Notes under the pieces: model-generated
The model's input: only the letters and a program-made list of their open reading frames with translations
The model's database searches: none
What the model was told of the DNA's origin: nothing
Part shown: positions 33,386 through 42,336 of the stretch, piece after piece
Position numbering within the stretch: the first letter of the stretch is position 1
How the letters are laid out: every line of letters starts with the position of its first letter
IMG/VR virus record: IMGVR_UViG_3300025102_000019
Location: 1 to 64,000 of that record
DNA: 64,000 nt
Reading direction: 5' to 3' (one strand)
Origin: a virus
Position numbers and translations under genes: made by a program

Positions 33386-35626
33386 TCAGGAATGGAACAC
33401 AGGGTCAATCGTTATGACCTTGATTGACTTAGGCATTATCTTCAGCATGCTCCTTATCGGTCCTTTGTCCTCAGGTATGGGCAGTGGTGCTTCTGTAATG
33501 AAGTAGTCATCAATTAGAATCTCTATGGTCTCTTTAGTACCACTACCGCCCTGTTTGACGAATGATAAACGTATCATGTCAGCGTCAGTGGTGTCTGTTG
33601 TAGTGTCATCGAAGTTATCTATGCTTCTTCTCATGTTGTGGTAGAACAGCGGGTCGTCTACTATTATCTCCATCTCCATGTCGTACTCGGTCTTGCCAGC
33701 GACGGATATGGTTGGGTTTCTAGTGCCTGCGTATGGTACTTGGTCGGTCTTAGAGTCAGCGACGTTAGCACCTGTGATGGTGTAGAACTGCTGCACTCCG
33801 GTGCTGCCGTTGAGTTGGAAACTGACGACTTGCCCAAGGGTAGTGCCCTTGACCCTCATCGTACCATTGTAGAACATGAATGGCTTCTGAGTCCTCTTGG
33901 CTATGCCGGACTCCTTCCTCTTGACCTCTGTGTTGGCCGTATCCTCGAAGAGTCTGTGTGCGTCGTACCTGTCACCTTCTTCTGAGTCTTCCAATCTACC
34001 AGTGTCGGTGTAACATAGAGCAGCATCGAAGTTCACTGTCATTTTTAAGGCAGCATCAGTATCAGCCTTGAGTGAGAAGTCTTTCACCTTGCATCCACGG
34101 AAGACACGTGTGAGTTGCTTTGAGTCACCTGCACTACCATCCACGACCTCTGTCGCTGCTGTGCCTGCACCAAGACCTGTGTCATTTCTCCTGATGCTAA
34201 CCTCCATAGCGAAAGATGGTAGGTTGGTTCTGGAGTAGATGAGTTTCTCAACTGGATTCTGTAATGTACCGAAAGTCCCAGCACTAGAACTAGCCGCTGT
34301 GGTGAGGAGATTAGGACTACCGTTAGACCCGTCTGCCATGAACCTACAGAAGTAGATGTCCATGTCGGTGTCATGATTGAAGTTGAAAGGGTCATCGACC
34401 CATATCTTGCTGTTGTTTATGGCGACTATCCTTCTTATCTCGGTCTTGATAGCCTTGCTTATGACGCTATCAGCGCCCTGTGCTGGCCAAGTGCCGTCGC
34501 TTGCTGTTTCCCTGTGAGTGTGTACATCTGTGGTGTTGAACTCAGGGATTATCACATAGTCGCCTGCTGCTGGTGCTTCGTTGTCACCCGCACCTAGTTC
34601 GCTGACAGCAGTGCCACTGTAGGCGAAGTAGGAGTCACCGGGCGAGATAGCACCGTCAGTCTCTAGGCTTGTTGTAGTACTTGTAGGACCACACAGAGCA
34701 GATGGACTGAAAGCGAGCGTGTCTGCTGTCGTCAACTGAACCTTAGTGCCACCCTCCTCGAATCTCATGGTACTGTTTGCTCCGCTATCGGAAACAGCGG
34801 TCAATCTACCTACATATGTCCCGTCGCTCTTGAAGATTGCATCTCCAGCACCGACTCCTGTGATTGCCCCGTCTAATTGTATATGGGTGGCCGTTCCTGC
34901 TGCGATAGTTTCTTCGACTTTACCGGTTATGGTTGTTAGTGGTAGTTTGGCCAACTCGTGACCTAGTGCGTAGTAGAACCAACGACCGTTGTGTATGTTG
35001 CACTCGAAAGAGCCGCCTGTATTGATGAACCTGCCCGGAGTCTGTACTGCTACGTCTCGACCTAGACCGACCACGTGGTATCTCTTCAGGTCCACGACGG
35101 TCTCAGGTAGAGCCACAGTGCCTACCAGTCCTACGAACTGGTCAGTGAGAACCCTCTCAGCAGCATCATTTGCGTGACCTGCATGAGTCATGGATGTGTC
35201 CATGCTGGGAGTTTTGAATGGAAGTATGTGCAGAGCACCTGAGTCTGACGTTATGTCACCACTGCTGTGGTCTGTAAGCAGATGTGGGGATATGGTGAGT
35301 TCGATGTCGGATTGAGCGACTATGGTGTATACCCTACCAGACACGCTGTAGTTGTCATTAGCATCCCAAGGGTCGCCATCCAGACCGCTGAAGACGAGTT
35401 GACTGCCGACCAACATGCCTCTTGGGAAGGCAATCTTGGTGCTGTCTATCGGTGCTCCCGATGCGCCACCACTGAACTTGATGACGCTTGTATCCTTGAT
35501 TTTGTCTCTTGCACCGGACTTGGCAATGAACCTCACAGTGCCGAATGCATTGTGCTCTATTGTGATACCTGACTCGTGACCGAACGTGATTTCAGTCAGG
35601 TCTCCACGATAAACTGTTGACGGCAT
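33386..35626 (-). CDS. Major tail tube protein candidate, 746 aa
   Basis: It lies after a tail-terminator candidate and before the chaperones, the usual place of the tail tube. The N-terminus (STVYRGDLTEITFGHESG) and the segment GGSFECNIHNGRWFYYALG near residue 200 resemble tube proteins. The C-terminal part has KETIEILIDDYFITEAPLP. At 746 residues it is two to four times the usual size, so extra surface domains inserted in the tube fold are likely (residues about 230-420 look like one). The start follows TGAGGTGAGAGAG, a strong site. No sheath gene is seen nearby, favouring a siphovirus-like tail. Confidence 0.6.
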   Translation of the reverse strand: MPSTVYRGDLTEITFGHESGITIEHNAFGTVRFIAKSGARDKIKDTSVIKFSGGASGAPIDSTKIAFPRGMLVGSQLVFSGLDGDPWDANDNYSVSGRVYTIVAQSDIELTISPHLLTDHSSGDITSDSGALHILPFKTPSMDTSMTHAGHANDAAERVLTDQFVGLVGTVALPETVVDLKRYHVVGLGRDVAVQTPGRFINTGGSFECNIHNGRWFYYALGHELAKLPLTTITGKVEETIAAGTATHIQLDGAITGVGAGDAIFKSDGTYVGRLTAVSDSGANSTMRFEEGGTKVQLTTADTLAFSPSALCGPTSTTTSLETDGAISPGDSYFAYSGTAVSELGAGDNEAPAAGDYVIIPEFNTTDVHTHRETASDGTWPAQGADSVISKAIKTEIRRIVAINNSKIWVDDPFNFNHDTDMDIYFCRFMADGSNGSPNLLTTAASSSAGTFGTLQNPVEKLIYSRTNLPSFAMEVSIRRNDTGLGAGTAATEVVDGSAGDSKQLTRVFRGCKVKDFSLKADTDAALKMTVNFDAALCYTDTGRLEDSEEGDRYDAHRLFEDTANTEVKRKESGIAKRTQKPFMFYNGTMRVKGTTLGQVVSFQLNGSTGVQQFYTITGANVADSKTDQVPYAGTRNPTISVAGKTEYDMEMEIIVDDPLFYHNMRRSIDNFDDTTTDTTDADMIRLSFVKQGGSGTKETIEILIDDYFITEAPLPIPEDKGPIRSMLKIMPKSIKVITIDPVFHS

Positions 35627-35640
35627 GGCTCTCTCTCACC

Positions 35641-36090
35641 TCATGGGATTAACTCTGCAAAGATAACAACTTCTATCTGAAAGGTCGTTCTGAACAACAT
35701 TTTGCTCCTATCGGACAAATCCGTTCGTGTTTTGAACACCAGTCTGTCGTAGTTCTCACCGTCTCCTTTGCGCTTGGTGTGGATTGCTCTTCTTATCTCA
35801 TTCTCCATGAGTTGCAAGTGCTTTCTGCTTCTCATGGTTCTCGCATCCAACGTGATATTTATTCTAGTGGTAACGAAGTCATACAATAGTTCCGGTGTCT
35901 CTTCGTTGTGTGCCGTCTCGAAGACCATGATGTAGTCGTGGTTCTTCATGTCCAGCCTCTTTCCACGCTCTGGTCCTACGTCTGCTATGTCTATGATGAT
36001 AGGCTTGTAGTTGCCCGTATTCCCCCTGTTCCAATTGTCTTTCAGGACAGCGAGAACAGCGTCTATGCCCTCTAGGAAAGTCGCTACCAT
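35641..36090 (-). CDS. Tail terminator / tail completion candidate
   Basis: A 149-residue protein with an alpha/beta layout: N-terminal helix (FLEGIDAVLAVLKDNW), strands PIIIDIADV and DYIMVFET, helix RKHLQLMENEIRRAIHTK, and final strand FRTTFQIEVVIFAEL. This order and size fit tail terminator proteins, which cap the tube and join it to the head. Position immediately before the tube gene agrees. No diagnostic motif exists, so the call is by layout and context. Confidence 0.5.
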   Translation of the reverse strand: MVATFLEGIDAVLAVLKDNWNRGNTGNYKPIIIDIADVGPERGKRLDMKNHDYIMVFETAHNEETPELLYDFVTTRINITLDARTMRSRKHLQLMENEIRRAIHTKRKGDGENYDRLVFKTRTDLSDRSKMLFRTTFQIEVVIFAELIP

Positions 36091-36431
36091 TAGTTCTTCA
36101 CCTCTGCAATCGGTAGTAGTTTGCCACCTCTGTAGTTGAAGTTGTGCTCCCTTATCTCAGGATTTCCCTCTGTGAGCATCCTCTCGTCCACTCTCTTCAT
36201 CACCTTGTCTATGATTTCCTGTGATGCTGGGAGACCTGTCTTTGTTACAGTAATGAGACCATCATCGTTCGTCAGTCCCTCAGACATCATCTCCTCCCTC
36301 TCCTTCCTCGTTCTGAGGTTGGATGGATTCTTTGTGAAGTAGTTGAGTAGTTCTGCTTGGTTGGATATATTCTCAGAAAAGGTATCCCTGATTCTACCTC
36401 GCATCTCGTCTCCTGCGTCATACTTGGTCAT
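36090..36431 (-). CDS. Head-tail connector region protein, 113 aa
   Basis: A small charged protein between the adaptor and tail-terminator candidates, overlapping both. It is helical and basic in the first half (GRIRDTFSENISNQAELLNYF, then RTRKEREEMM) and ends NFNYRGGKLLPIAEVKN. In this gene order, head-closure or neck proteins are expected. No family motif is visible. Function inferred from place only. Confidence 0.4.
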   Translation of the reverse strand: MTKYDAGDEMRGRIRDTFSENISNQAELLNYFTKNPSNLRTRKEREEMMSEGLTNDDGLITVTKTGLPASQEIIDKVMKRVDERMLTEGNPEIREHNFNYRGGKLLPIAEVKN

Positions 36432-38089
36432 AGGAAACTTACCACCTCTTTGTAACGTGGTATGGTGTTCTCTATGTCCATCTTGTACATCTGTATCTTG
36501 GATGCGAGGTCTACGTTCTGCGTTCCCTCAGGTATGAGAACGCTCCTATCATCGCTCATGAGTAAGTCTATGGCTACCATCTTGGTGCACATGTCCTCTA
36601 TCGCCTTCTCAAGATACCTCTCTCCGTAGATGTAGGATGCCTTGACTGCGTTCCACTCGAAGAACGGGTATGAGTTGTTGAAGTATATGATTCCCATCTC
36701 AGGGTCTAGCCAGAAGTCACGTAGCCTGCCACCGTCTCCAGTGCTTCCCTGTAGGTCAACATCCATTTTATGCTGAGTGACAGTAAGCCCATTCAAGTCG
36801 TCTACTGAAGAACCTACAACAGAAGAACAACCAGTGAATGTACCATGTGAGGTCACATTCCCATTAGCATCGAGTACATTTGAGGTCTTACCTGTGTATC
36901 TGATAACTGTATCACCAACGGATAAGACTCCAGAATCCACGAAATTGGATGTTGTGTTTTTTGCTGTCACATTACCGTCTCCATCGACCGTGTGTACAGT
37001 TAGTACGCTAGTCGTAACACTATTGACAACAGCAGTATTACCGATTGCTGCATCTATAGTGACATTGGAATTAGTGGAGGCGATTGTGCATGTTTCTCCC
37101 CCCTTTATCGGTCTCATGCTTGTTATCTTTACAATACCACTGCCTAAATCGGAGTTTGCTGTAGCAAGGAACTCGTTGTTCACTGCTACGTTAGAGGTGC
37201 TCCCCTCTAATGTGAAAGCGGGTGAGAAGTCCACTCCTGCCTTTCCGACCCTATCTTCCTTGTTGATTAGGTCAGCGAGATTCTGTGCTGTGGTTATCTT
37301 GTCGAAGTCTGCTCTCCACTGATTGGATGCAGTGCCCATAGTCAAAGTGACAGTAGATGCTGTGCTGTTTCCGGGGCATAGAACGATAGAGCCTGATAAG
37401 GTGTTCACACTATCTGGTATGATAATACGTGCTTCTGCTGCACCAATCTCCCTGTAGTCATCTCCTTGCCATAGTTCTAGACGTAGGAGTTGCTGTACGT
37501 TTCTATATAGAAGAGGGGTAGTACCCACGTAATCCGTGTAGTACCTACGCCTGTATGGTTTGTATGTGTCGAAGTTGATGTACTCAGCAGTGACGAGATT
37601 CGGTCTCCATGAGTTGTGTGTCATGTTGTCTATCTTGTCCTGCATGCGTCTGATGATGGCATCCACCTTGTCCTTGGTCAGTCCTCTTGTCCTGCCGTTG
37701 GTGAATGATGCTTGATTCTGCACGTATCCATTGTCTGCTACCTCGTAGTCAGTAGCAGTGAGAGTAGCGCCTGAGAATGTGAGTTTGACACTACCAGCCT
37801 TAGTTGAAGTACCTTTGCCGATAGCGGTGATGGAGAGGTCCTCTTCACCTAGGGGGTCAGCGTCACTGTAGATTCGTATTTTATCTCCTACTGAAAATCC
37901 GATATTACGATAGTCAGCACCAGTGATGTATATGGCATCAGAGTCTGCATCTTTGCTCATTAGAACTGCTTCTTGTGGTCCTATGTCTAGTAAATCTGCG
38001 ACTTTCTGTGCTGTGGTGTATACAATCGCAGTGGGGTCAAGAGGCCTTGTCTCTGCCTCACCGGGACTGAACACCTGTGGCATTACCAC
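36428..38089 (-). CDS. Head-tail adaptor candidate with inserted beta domains
   Basis: The adaptor-like core is helical (KDKVDAIIRRMQDKIDNMTH near residue 140; C-terminal EKAIEDMCTKMVAIDLLM), as in gp6-type connector proteins. Between these lies a large beta-rich insertion of over 200 residues. It includes ITTAQNLADLINKEDRVG followed by strands, which recalls the small domain inserted in flagellin and hook proteins. The gene overlaps its neighbours at both ends (ATG at 38089, inside the previous stop region). At 553 residues it is far larger than typical adaptors. Role inferred: head-tail joining, with surface decoration by the insertion. Confidence 0.5.
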   Translation of the reverse strand: MVMPQVFSPGEAETRPLDPTAIVYTTAQKVADLLDIGPQEAVLMSKDADSDAIYITGADYRNIGFSVGDKIRIYSDADPLGEEDLSITAIGKGTSTKAGSVKLTFSGATLTATDYEVADNGYVQNQASFTNGRTRGLTKDKVDAIIRRMQDKIDNMTHNSWRPNLVTAEYINFDTYKPYRRRYYTDYVGTTPLLYRNVQQLLRLELWQGDDYREIGAAEARIIIPDSVNTLSGSIVLCPGNSTASTVTLTMGTASNQWRADFDKITTAQNLADLINKEDRVGKAGVDFSPAFTLEGSTSNVAVNNEFLATANSDLGSGIVKITSMRPIKGGETCTIASTNSNVTIDAAIGNTAVVNSVTTSVLTVHTVDGDGNVTAKNTTSNFVDSGVLSVGDTVIRYTGKTSNVLDANGNVTSHGTFTGCSSVVGSSVDDLNGLTVTQHKMDVDLQGSTGDGGRLRDFWLDPEMGIIYFNNSYPFFEWNAVKASYIYGERYLEKAIEDMCTKMVAIDLLMSDDRSVLIPEGTQNVDLASKIQMYKMDIENTIPRYKEVVSFL

Positions 38090-38382
38090 CGAGCCTCCTC
38101 ATTCCTGTGGCCCATGTTGTACTCCATCGGTTTCTTGCATGAACTGCACTTCTCCACGAACATGAAGTGAAGGAGACCACAGTGCTTGCACCGTGTTCCT
38201 GCACCTATGTTGAGTATATCGCTTATGTCTTCGACTCTCTTGTTCTGCTTGCTGACAGTGCCTGCCAGAGGTTTGTCGGTATTGAATACCGAGCCAGTTC
38301 CAAGAGTCTCTGCTAGTTTGACGTTCTGCTTCTGTGCACGTTCTATGTCGCTGAGTTCAAGAGTTTGTATATCGAAACCCAT
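38083..38382 (-). CDS. Zinc-ribbon protein, 99 aa
   Basis: A small soluble protein with an N-terminal helix (ELSDIERAQKQNVKLAETLG) and a C-terminal four-cysteine zinc ribbon, C65-x2-C68 and C79-x2-C82. The start follows GGTGAGGGATATGA. It overlaps the adaptor gene by seven bases. Zinc ribbons of this size in archaea often mediate protein or nucleic acid contacts. Among head-completion genes it is probably a structural or assembly component. Confidence 0.6.
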   Translation of the reverse strand: MGFDIQTLELSDIERAQKQNVKLAETLGTGSVFNTDKPLAGTVSKQNKRVEDISDILNIGAGTRCKHCGLLHFMFVEKCSSCKKPMEYNMGHRNEEARW

Positions 38383-38397
38383 TCATATCCCTCACCA

Positions 38398-38571
38398 TCA
38401 ACTCGTTGTCACAAATATATACACGTTACCCAGAATCGTATGTGGGTCAACTGCCACAGGTGCGTTACTGCCTATAGCAGCAATCACTGCGTTCTGCATC
38501 GTCGTCTTCGCACTACTGCTGTTGAAGTCAGTAGGGGCGAACGGTCCAAGTATCGTAAGTGTCTTTGCCAT
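38398..38571 (-). CDS. Short hypothetical protein, 57 aa
   Basis: ATG at 38571 opens a 57-codon frame to TGA at 38398 that fills an otherwise empty gap between the 99- and 87-residue genes. The ribosome site GGTGA lies five bases upstream of the start. The product begins MAKTLTILGPFAPTDFNSSS and ends NVYIFVTTS. It has no charged cluster or membrane span. Context among small head genes suggests a minor virion component, but function is unknown. Confidence 0.6.
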   Translation of the reverse strand: MAKTLTILGPFAPTDFNSSSAKTTMQNAVIAAIGSNAPVAVDPHTILGNVYIFVTTS

Positions 38572-38584
38572 CTAGGTCACCGCC

Positions 38585-38848
38585 TTAATTGCGGAAACCT
38601 ATGCCAATGAACCTTCCGCCTAGAGATGCGCTCTCACTAAAGTGCAGGGTAGTGCCGTTTGCACCAATTGCTACCGGGTTTGCTTCCTCAGTCGGGTTGT
38701 TGTCTCCGCCTACTACTATTACATCGCCGTAAACTAGACTAGCCAAGTGTCCTGAGAAGTCTATGCTTGTATCGCCGTCTGCAAAAGTACCAGTCACTAG
38801 CACTAGGTTTCCTATTATCGTTGGTCTTGGGTCAAATGATATTGCCAT
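38585..38848 (-). CDS. Small beta-rich head protein, 87 aa
   Basis: Short beta-type sequence with strands IGNLVLVTGTF, YGDVIVVGGDN and a glycine-rich end (GGRFIGIGFRN). The start follows a strong GGAGGAATAAAAAA site also found at the 155-residue head gene. High expression and place after the capsid gene suggest a decoration or cement protein. This is inference; no family was recognised. Confidence 0.5.
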   Translation of the reverse strand: MAISFDPRPTIIGNLVLVTGTFADGDTSIDFSGHLASLVYGDVIVVGGDNNPTEEANPVAIGANGTTLHFSESASLGGRFIGIGFRN

Positions 38849-38852
38849 TTTT

Positions 38853-39275
38853 TTATTCCTCCATTATTGTTTCTGTTGCCGTCTCTTCGACCGCTTCCTC
38901 AACCACTTCTTCCACAACTGGCTCTTCGGCTATCTCTTCGACAACCGGCTCAGGTGCGGGTGGGTTTAGAATTGTATCGACTTGTGCTAGTAGTTGAGTC
39001 TTGGTTTGGTAGACCCTACCGACAGTTCCGCCGTTATCTCTTATCCAATCTATGATATCGGCTCTGCGCCATCCATCATCTGGTAGACCGTCGTTACCAG
39101 CATCGGTGGTGAGGGGTTCGTCTCCCTCGATTGCCCACCTTTCTGCTGGTAATCTGTTTCTCCATTGGTCTACCCACTCTTGGGTTTTTTCCTGCGATTC
39201 CGTCCTAACAAACTCAGGCCCACCATCAGGAGAGTTTCTCCTGTGGTGAGGTCCGAGAAAAGTTACGGTTGGCAA
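38853..39275 (-). CDS. HeH/SAP-like domain protein with acidic tail
   Basis: A 140-residue protein. Residues about 75-105 (GWRRADIIDWIRDNGG, then YQTKTQLLAQVDTIL) match the helix-extended-loop-helix pattern of HeH and SAP-type domains. The C-terminus is an alternating acidic tail of V-E-E and P-E units. The final codons I-M-E-E-stop double as the ribosome site of the next gene. The HeH fold appears in several phage small head proteins; nucleic acid or capsid binding is possible. Confidence 0.5.
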   Translation of the reverse strand: MPTVTFLGPHHRRNSPDGGPEFVRTESQEKTQEWVDQWRNRLPAERWAIEGDEPLTTDAGNDGLPDDGWRRADIIDWIRDNGGTVGRVYQTKTQLLAQVDTILNPPAPEPVVEEIAEEPVVEEVVEEAVEETATETIMEE

Positions 39276-39286
39276 CTGAAACCACC

Positions 39287-39754
39287 TCAGCCTACTATAG
39301 CCGTTAGTAGAACTACGTCTGTGTTTCCAGCGGTGGTGTAAGCGACTGTTCCAGCCTCATGAGCAACTACTGTTGCTGCTGCGAGTAGGGACTCGTCGGT
39401 ATCTGTGTCGTTGATTAGACTCAGAACTGCGTAGACCTTGCTGTAATTGCTGTTGAAAGCATTCACATCGAAGGTGTGTGCAGTACCAGTATCACCAGTC
39501 AGACTAACCGAAATCAATCGTAGACCTGATACTGGTTTGTTAGTACCTTGCGTGTTCGTTGCTCCGAAAGCATCCAGAGTACCGGGGTATCCTGACGTTC
39601 CTGCAACGAATGCTGCTCCACCTGCACTTTGCCATGCTGTGTTAGCGGCTACTGTGCCGTCTGCGTTAGGGACATTTTCTAATGCCCCACCAGTGTTTCC
39701 ACCCATTGGTATGTCTAAGTATGTCGTTGTTACTGTTGTTTGTACGTGTGCCAT
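39287..39754 (-). CDS. Capsid-adjacent structural protein, 155 aa
   Basis: It lies directly after the major capsid gene with its own strong site (GGAGG, eight bases from ATG). Composition is virion-like: T, A, G and V rich, few charged residues, beta-type. It begins MAHVQTTVTTTYLDIPMGG, and a middle segment reads GLRLISVSLTGDTGTAHTFD. Likely a decoration or minor capsid protein expressed at high level. No family recognised. Confidence 0.5.
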   Translation of the reverse strand: MAHVQTTVTTTYLDIPMGGNTGGALENVPNADGTVAANTAWQSAGGAAFVAGTSGYPGTLDAFGATNTQGTNKPVSGLRLISVSLTGDTGTAHTFDVNAFNSNYSKVYAVLSLINDTDTDESLLAAATVVAHEAGTVAYTTAGNTDVVLLTAIVG

Positions 39755-39778
39755 TTTTTATTCCTCCATTATCTCCAG
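39755..39778 (-). promoter_or_regulatory. Strong ribosome binding site, duplicated at 38849-38872
   Basis: The coding strand reads GGAGGAATAAAAAATGGC at the start of the 155-residue gene. The same string with one extra A precedes the 87-residue gene, and identity extends five bases further upstream (ATAAT). Two small head genes thus share one translation signal, consistent with high expression of abundant virion proteins or local duplication. Confidence 0.6.
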
Positions 39779-39784
39779 ACTGAC

Positions 39785-40930
39785 TCACTTAAGGTCACGA
39801 ATGCTCCCTTGTCCACCGAAGAAAGTCGTCCATAGTTCTCCCATGGTCCTGTACATTCCTTCTTGCCCTAGTCTGTTGATTGCGAATGGGTCACCAGTCT
39901 CAATTCCACTCTCGTAGTATTGTGTTGGTATCGCCGTGCTGAAGTACATGTAGTCAGTGTCTAGGAAGTACATCCTGCTGATTACATCTGATTCTACGTC
40001 TTTGGAAGGGATGATTGGAACTCCGTTGTAGGTTGCTACTACGAATCCGGCTTCCATTCCCGGTACACCCTTGACACCGTTGTAGGTTGGGGTGACTCTC
40101 TTCTCTTCCATGAACCTCTGCTGGGACTGTAGCAGTTGCTGTAGTCTCATCAGAGTGTCGTATCCAGTTAGAATGACCTTGGGGTTTCCACCACGTACCC
40201 AGATTTTCTGGAATAGGTCGTCTAGTTGGTCTAGGCTTAGAACCCTGTCAGTTGCGCCAGTGCCACCAGTGTTAGCCTCAGCATATCCCCAGCCGCCAGT
40301 AGTTGCGCTTCTGTCGATGGAGTAGATGTCCTCGTCGTTGTCATCGTAGTGAGTACCGCCAGCGGCCATTACACTCGTGTCACCGATAGTTACTCTGTCA
40401 AGAGACTCGAAGTTGTTACCAGCCTTTGTAGATACATCTGTTAGAAGCATCTTGTTGGTCATCTCTGCGTGGTGCTTGCCCATCTCTTCTTTCAGGACTG
40501 AGCGTATGTCGCCCATTCCGTCATCCTTGTCAGCAAGGAAGATAGCAGTCTCGGACATGTCGAACGTGTGAACGATTGTCTTTGGTTTTGCTGCCACGTG
40601 CTCGAACTTTGGCTTTACTGTGTCTGGTAGGGCTGCATTCTCTGCAACTCCACCGTGTATTGCGCCTGAGTTAGGTTTGTCAGTTAGAACTCTCCATCCT
40701 GACCTGTCCCAAGGTCTCTTCGGTAGTATGCTGAATGCGTTGAACTCTTGGTTCATCTGCGACCATACTTTGCGTCCGTAGATTGCATTGTATGTTCCAG
40801 CGGTTGAAGAGAGCATTGGTGCATCTGCTTTCAATAGTTCACTGCCGGAGTAGGAGTAACCCATTGAGTTACCTGCTCCGTAGTAGTATCTTTCCATGTC
40901 TGTTATTGTGCGTACGTAGTTTCTTGCCAT
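39785..40930 (-). CDS. Major capsid protein, HK97 fold
   Basis: A 381-residue protein directly downstream of the HK97-type protease, the classical order. Recognisable HK97-fold features are a long N-arm region, the E-loop/spine stretch (TFDMSETAIFLADKDDGMGD, then LKEEMGKHHAEMTNKML), a P-domain and A-domain segment (GGNPKVILTGYDTLMRLQQLL), and C-terminal strands SRMYFLDTDYMYFS and GDPFAINRLG. No separate delta domain is needed because scaffold sequence is fused to the protease. The start follows AGGAGTGATTAAGA. It forms the icosahedral shell. Confidence 0.85.
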   Translation of the reverse strand: MARNYVRTITDMERYYYGAGNSMGYSYSGSELLKADAPMLSSTAGTYNAIYGRKVWSQMNQEFNAFSILPKRPWDRSGWRVLTDKPNSGAIHGGVAENAALPDTVKPKFEHVAAKPKTIVHTFDMSETAIFLADKDDGMGDIRSVLKEEMGKHHAEMTNKMLLTDVSTKAGNNFESLDRVTIGDTSVMAAGGTHYDDNDEDIYSIDRSATTGGWGYAEANTGGTGATDRVLSLDQLDDLFQKIWVRGGNPKVILTGYDTLMRLQQLLQSQQRFMEEKRVTPTYNGVKGVPGMEAGFVVATYNGVPIIPSKDVESDVISRMYFLDTDYMYFSTAIPTQYYESGIETGDPFAINRLGQEGMYRTMGELWTTFFGGQGSIRDLK

Positions 40931-40932
40931 TC

Positions 40933-42336
40933 TTAATCACTCCTGAAGGTGCTGTTTGCGAGGTTATGTACCTCGTCCCAACTCATTGTTGCGAGTTCCT
41001 CAGTTGAAGGGATTTCAACGGTTGGAAGGGATGCTGCTGATTTTGCGATTGTAGAACCGGACTCTACTGAGCCGATGCTGTCGATGCGCTCTGTAAGAGC
41101 GGCTAGAGACTTCTCGATAGCGGCTAGTGGGCTGCGAGCATCGAATGCTGCTGCTTCTGCTTTTGCTATTTCGTGTTGCCTCTCTGATGCGAATCTGCTG
41201 GAGAAGTGGTTTTCTAGGCTTCCCTTGAACTCCTGCTCCAGTGCTGCTGCTTTGTAGACCTCGTATGCTGCCTCGATGTCTGAGTCAGATACTCTGTCTG
41301 CTGTTAGGAAGTCAGACTTCTCTAGTGTGGATTTCTTGCCTTTTCCACCAGAGCCAAAGTTGGCCTTGGGGACTTCTGGCTTTCCGTCTACGGATTCCCT
41401 CTTTGGTGCTTGTCCACCAAACCTTGTTGCTCCGTCTCCAATTTCTTCTGGGGTAGAACCAAGGTTTGCCTTGTTGACATCATCAAAGTGAGCACGTGCG
41501 GAAATTGTGTCCACACCTGCACTCTTCAGAGTGTCTTCCATCCAATTTAGGTACTCAGAGGAGATAACGTCAGAGTATTGTGATTTTTCGACATCTTTGT
41601 CTTCTTCATCTTTCATGGCTTCTTTCTTGTCACCATACATTTTCTCTTCGTCGTCTTTCTCATCGCCGTCGTCGTCGTTCTTCTTGCCTTGCATATGCTC
41701 TTTCAAGCCCGGTGGCATTTCCCCTTTCTCCATGGAGTCGAGTCTTCCTTCCAGACGTGACAGGACATCTGTCATTTGCGTCATTACATCATTTTCTGCT
41801 TCTGTCATTTTTTTCACCTTGTTTTTATCTTCTTTTAATATCCTAAATGTTGCTTCTGGATTTATTCCTTTCTCACAAATTGTGATTTCGTGTAGTTCAA
41901 GTTTGCTGATTTCTTGGTAGTCTCCATGTACCGGGTCTGATTTTCTGACTCGTTTGAATGCCTGCCCTCCAATACTAAAACCTCTCAATGAGCCTTTTCG
42001 TATTTCGGCAGCGACTTCCTTTGCTTTTTCGATGTCGTCTCGTAATTCTACAACTACAAACATTCCGACATCGTCAACTTCGCTTTTCCACAACCTCCCT
42101 TCACTATCTGTATAATTAGGAATTACTTCACCCACTTGAATGTTAGAATGCGCTAATTGCACGTTTCTGTATCTGTGGTCCTCCATGTATTTCTTGAATG
42201 CGCCTTTCAATGCTTCTTTCGTAATTTTGTCTCCTTGCTTGTCAACTACTTCTACGCTAGCATACCCGGCAACAACGAGGTCTCCACCCTTGATGAGTGT
42301 AATTCCAGACTGAGGTTGTCGCAATGGGGATAGCAC
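40933..42336 (-). CDS. HK97-type prohead protease fused to scaffold
   Basis: Residues 1-165 form a U35-type serine protease with His63 (QLAHSN), Ser121 (GFSIGG) and Glu150 (LHEITICEKGINPEA), the three positions of the HK97 catalytic triad. The rest is a charged, lysine/glutamate-rich scaffold (including KKNDDDGDEKDDEEK) and a coiled, alanine-rich C-terminus ending in MSWDEVHNLANST. The GTG start at 42336 has no Shine-Dalgarno site, but a TATA-like element lies 32 bases upstream. The scaffold would template the capsid and be cut away during maturation. The terminal motif recurs in the 116-residue protein at 48326. Confidence 0.85.
   Translation of the reverse strand: MLSPLRQPQSGITLIKGGDLVVAGYASVEVVDKQGDKITKEALKGAFKKYMEDHRYRNVQLAHSNIQVGEVIPNYTDSEGRLWKSEVDDVGMFVVVELRDDIEKAKEVAAEIRKGSLRGFSIGGQAFKRVRKSDPVHGDYQEISKLELHEITICEKGINPEATFRILKEDKNKVKKMTEAENDVMTQMTDVLSRLEGRLDSMEKGEMPPGLKEHMQGKKNDDDGDEKDDEEKMYGDKKEAMKDEEDKDVEKSQYSDVISSEYLNWMEDTLKSAGVDTISARAHFDDVNKANLGSTPEEIGDGATRFGGQAPKRESVDGKPEVPKANFGSGGKGKKSTLEKSDFLTADRVSDSDIEAAYEVYKAAALEQEFKGSLENHFSSRFASERQHEIAKAEAAAFDARSPLAAIEKSLAALTERIDSIGSVESGSTIAKSAASLPTVEIPSTEELATMSWDEVHNLANSTFRSD

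Noticed and set aside
32701-33408. Longer start (ATG 33408) for the acidic SAP protein
   Set aside because: It would lie inside the tube gene without a ribosome site, whereas TGAGGT at the tube stop codon serves ATG 33375.
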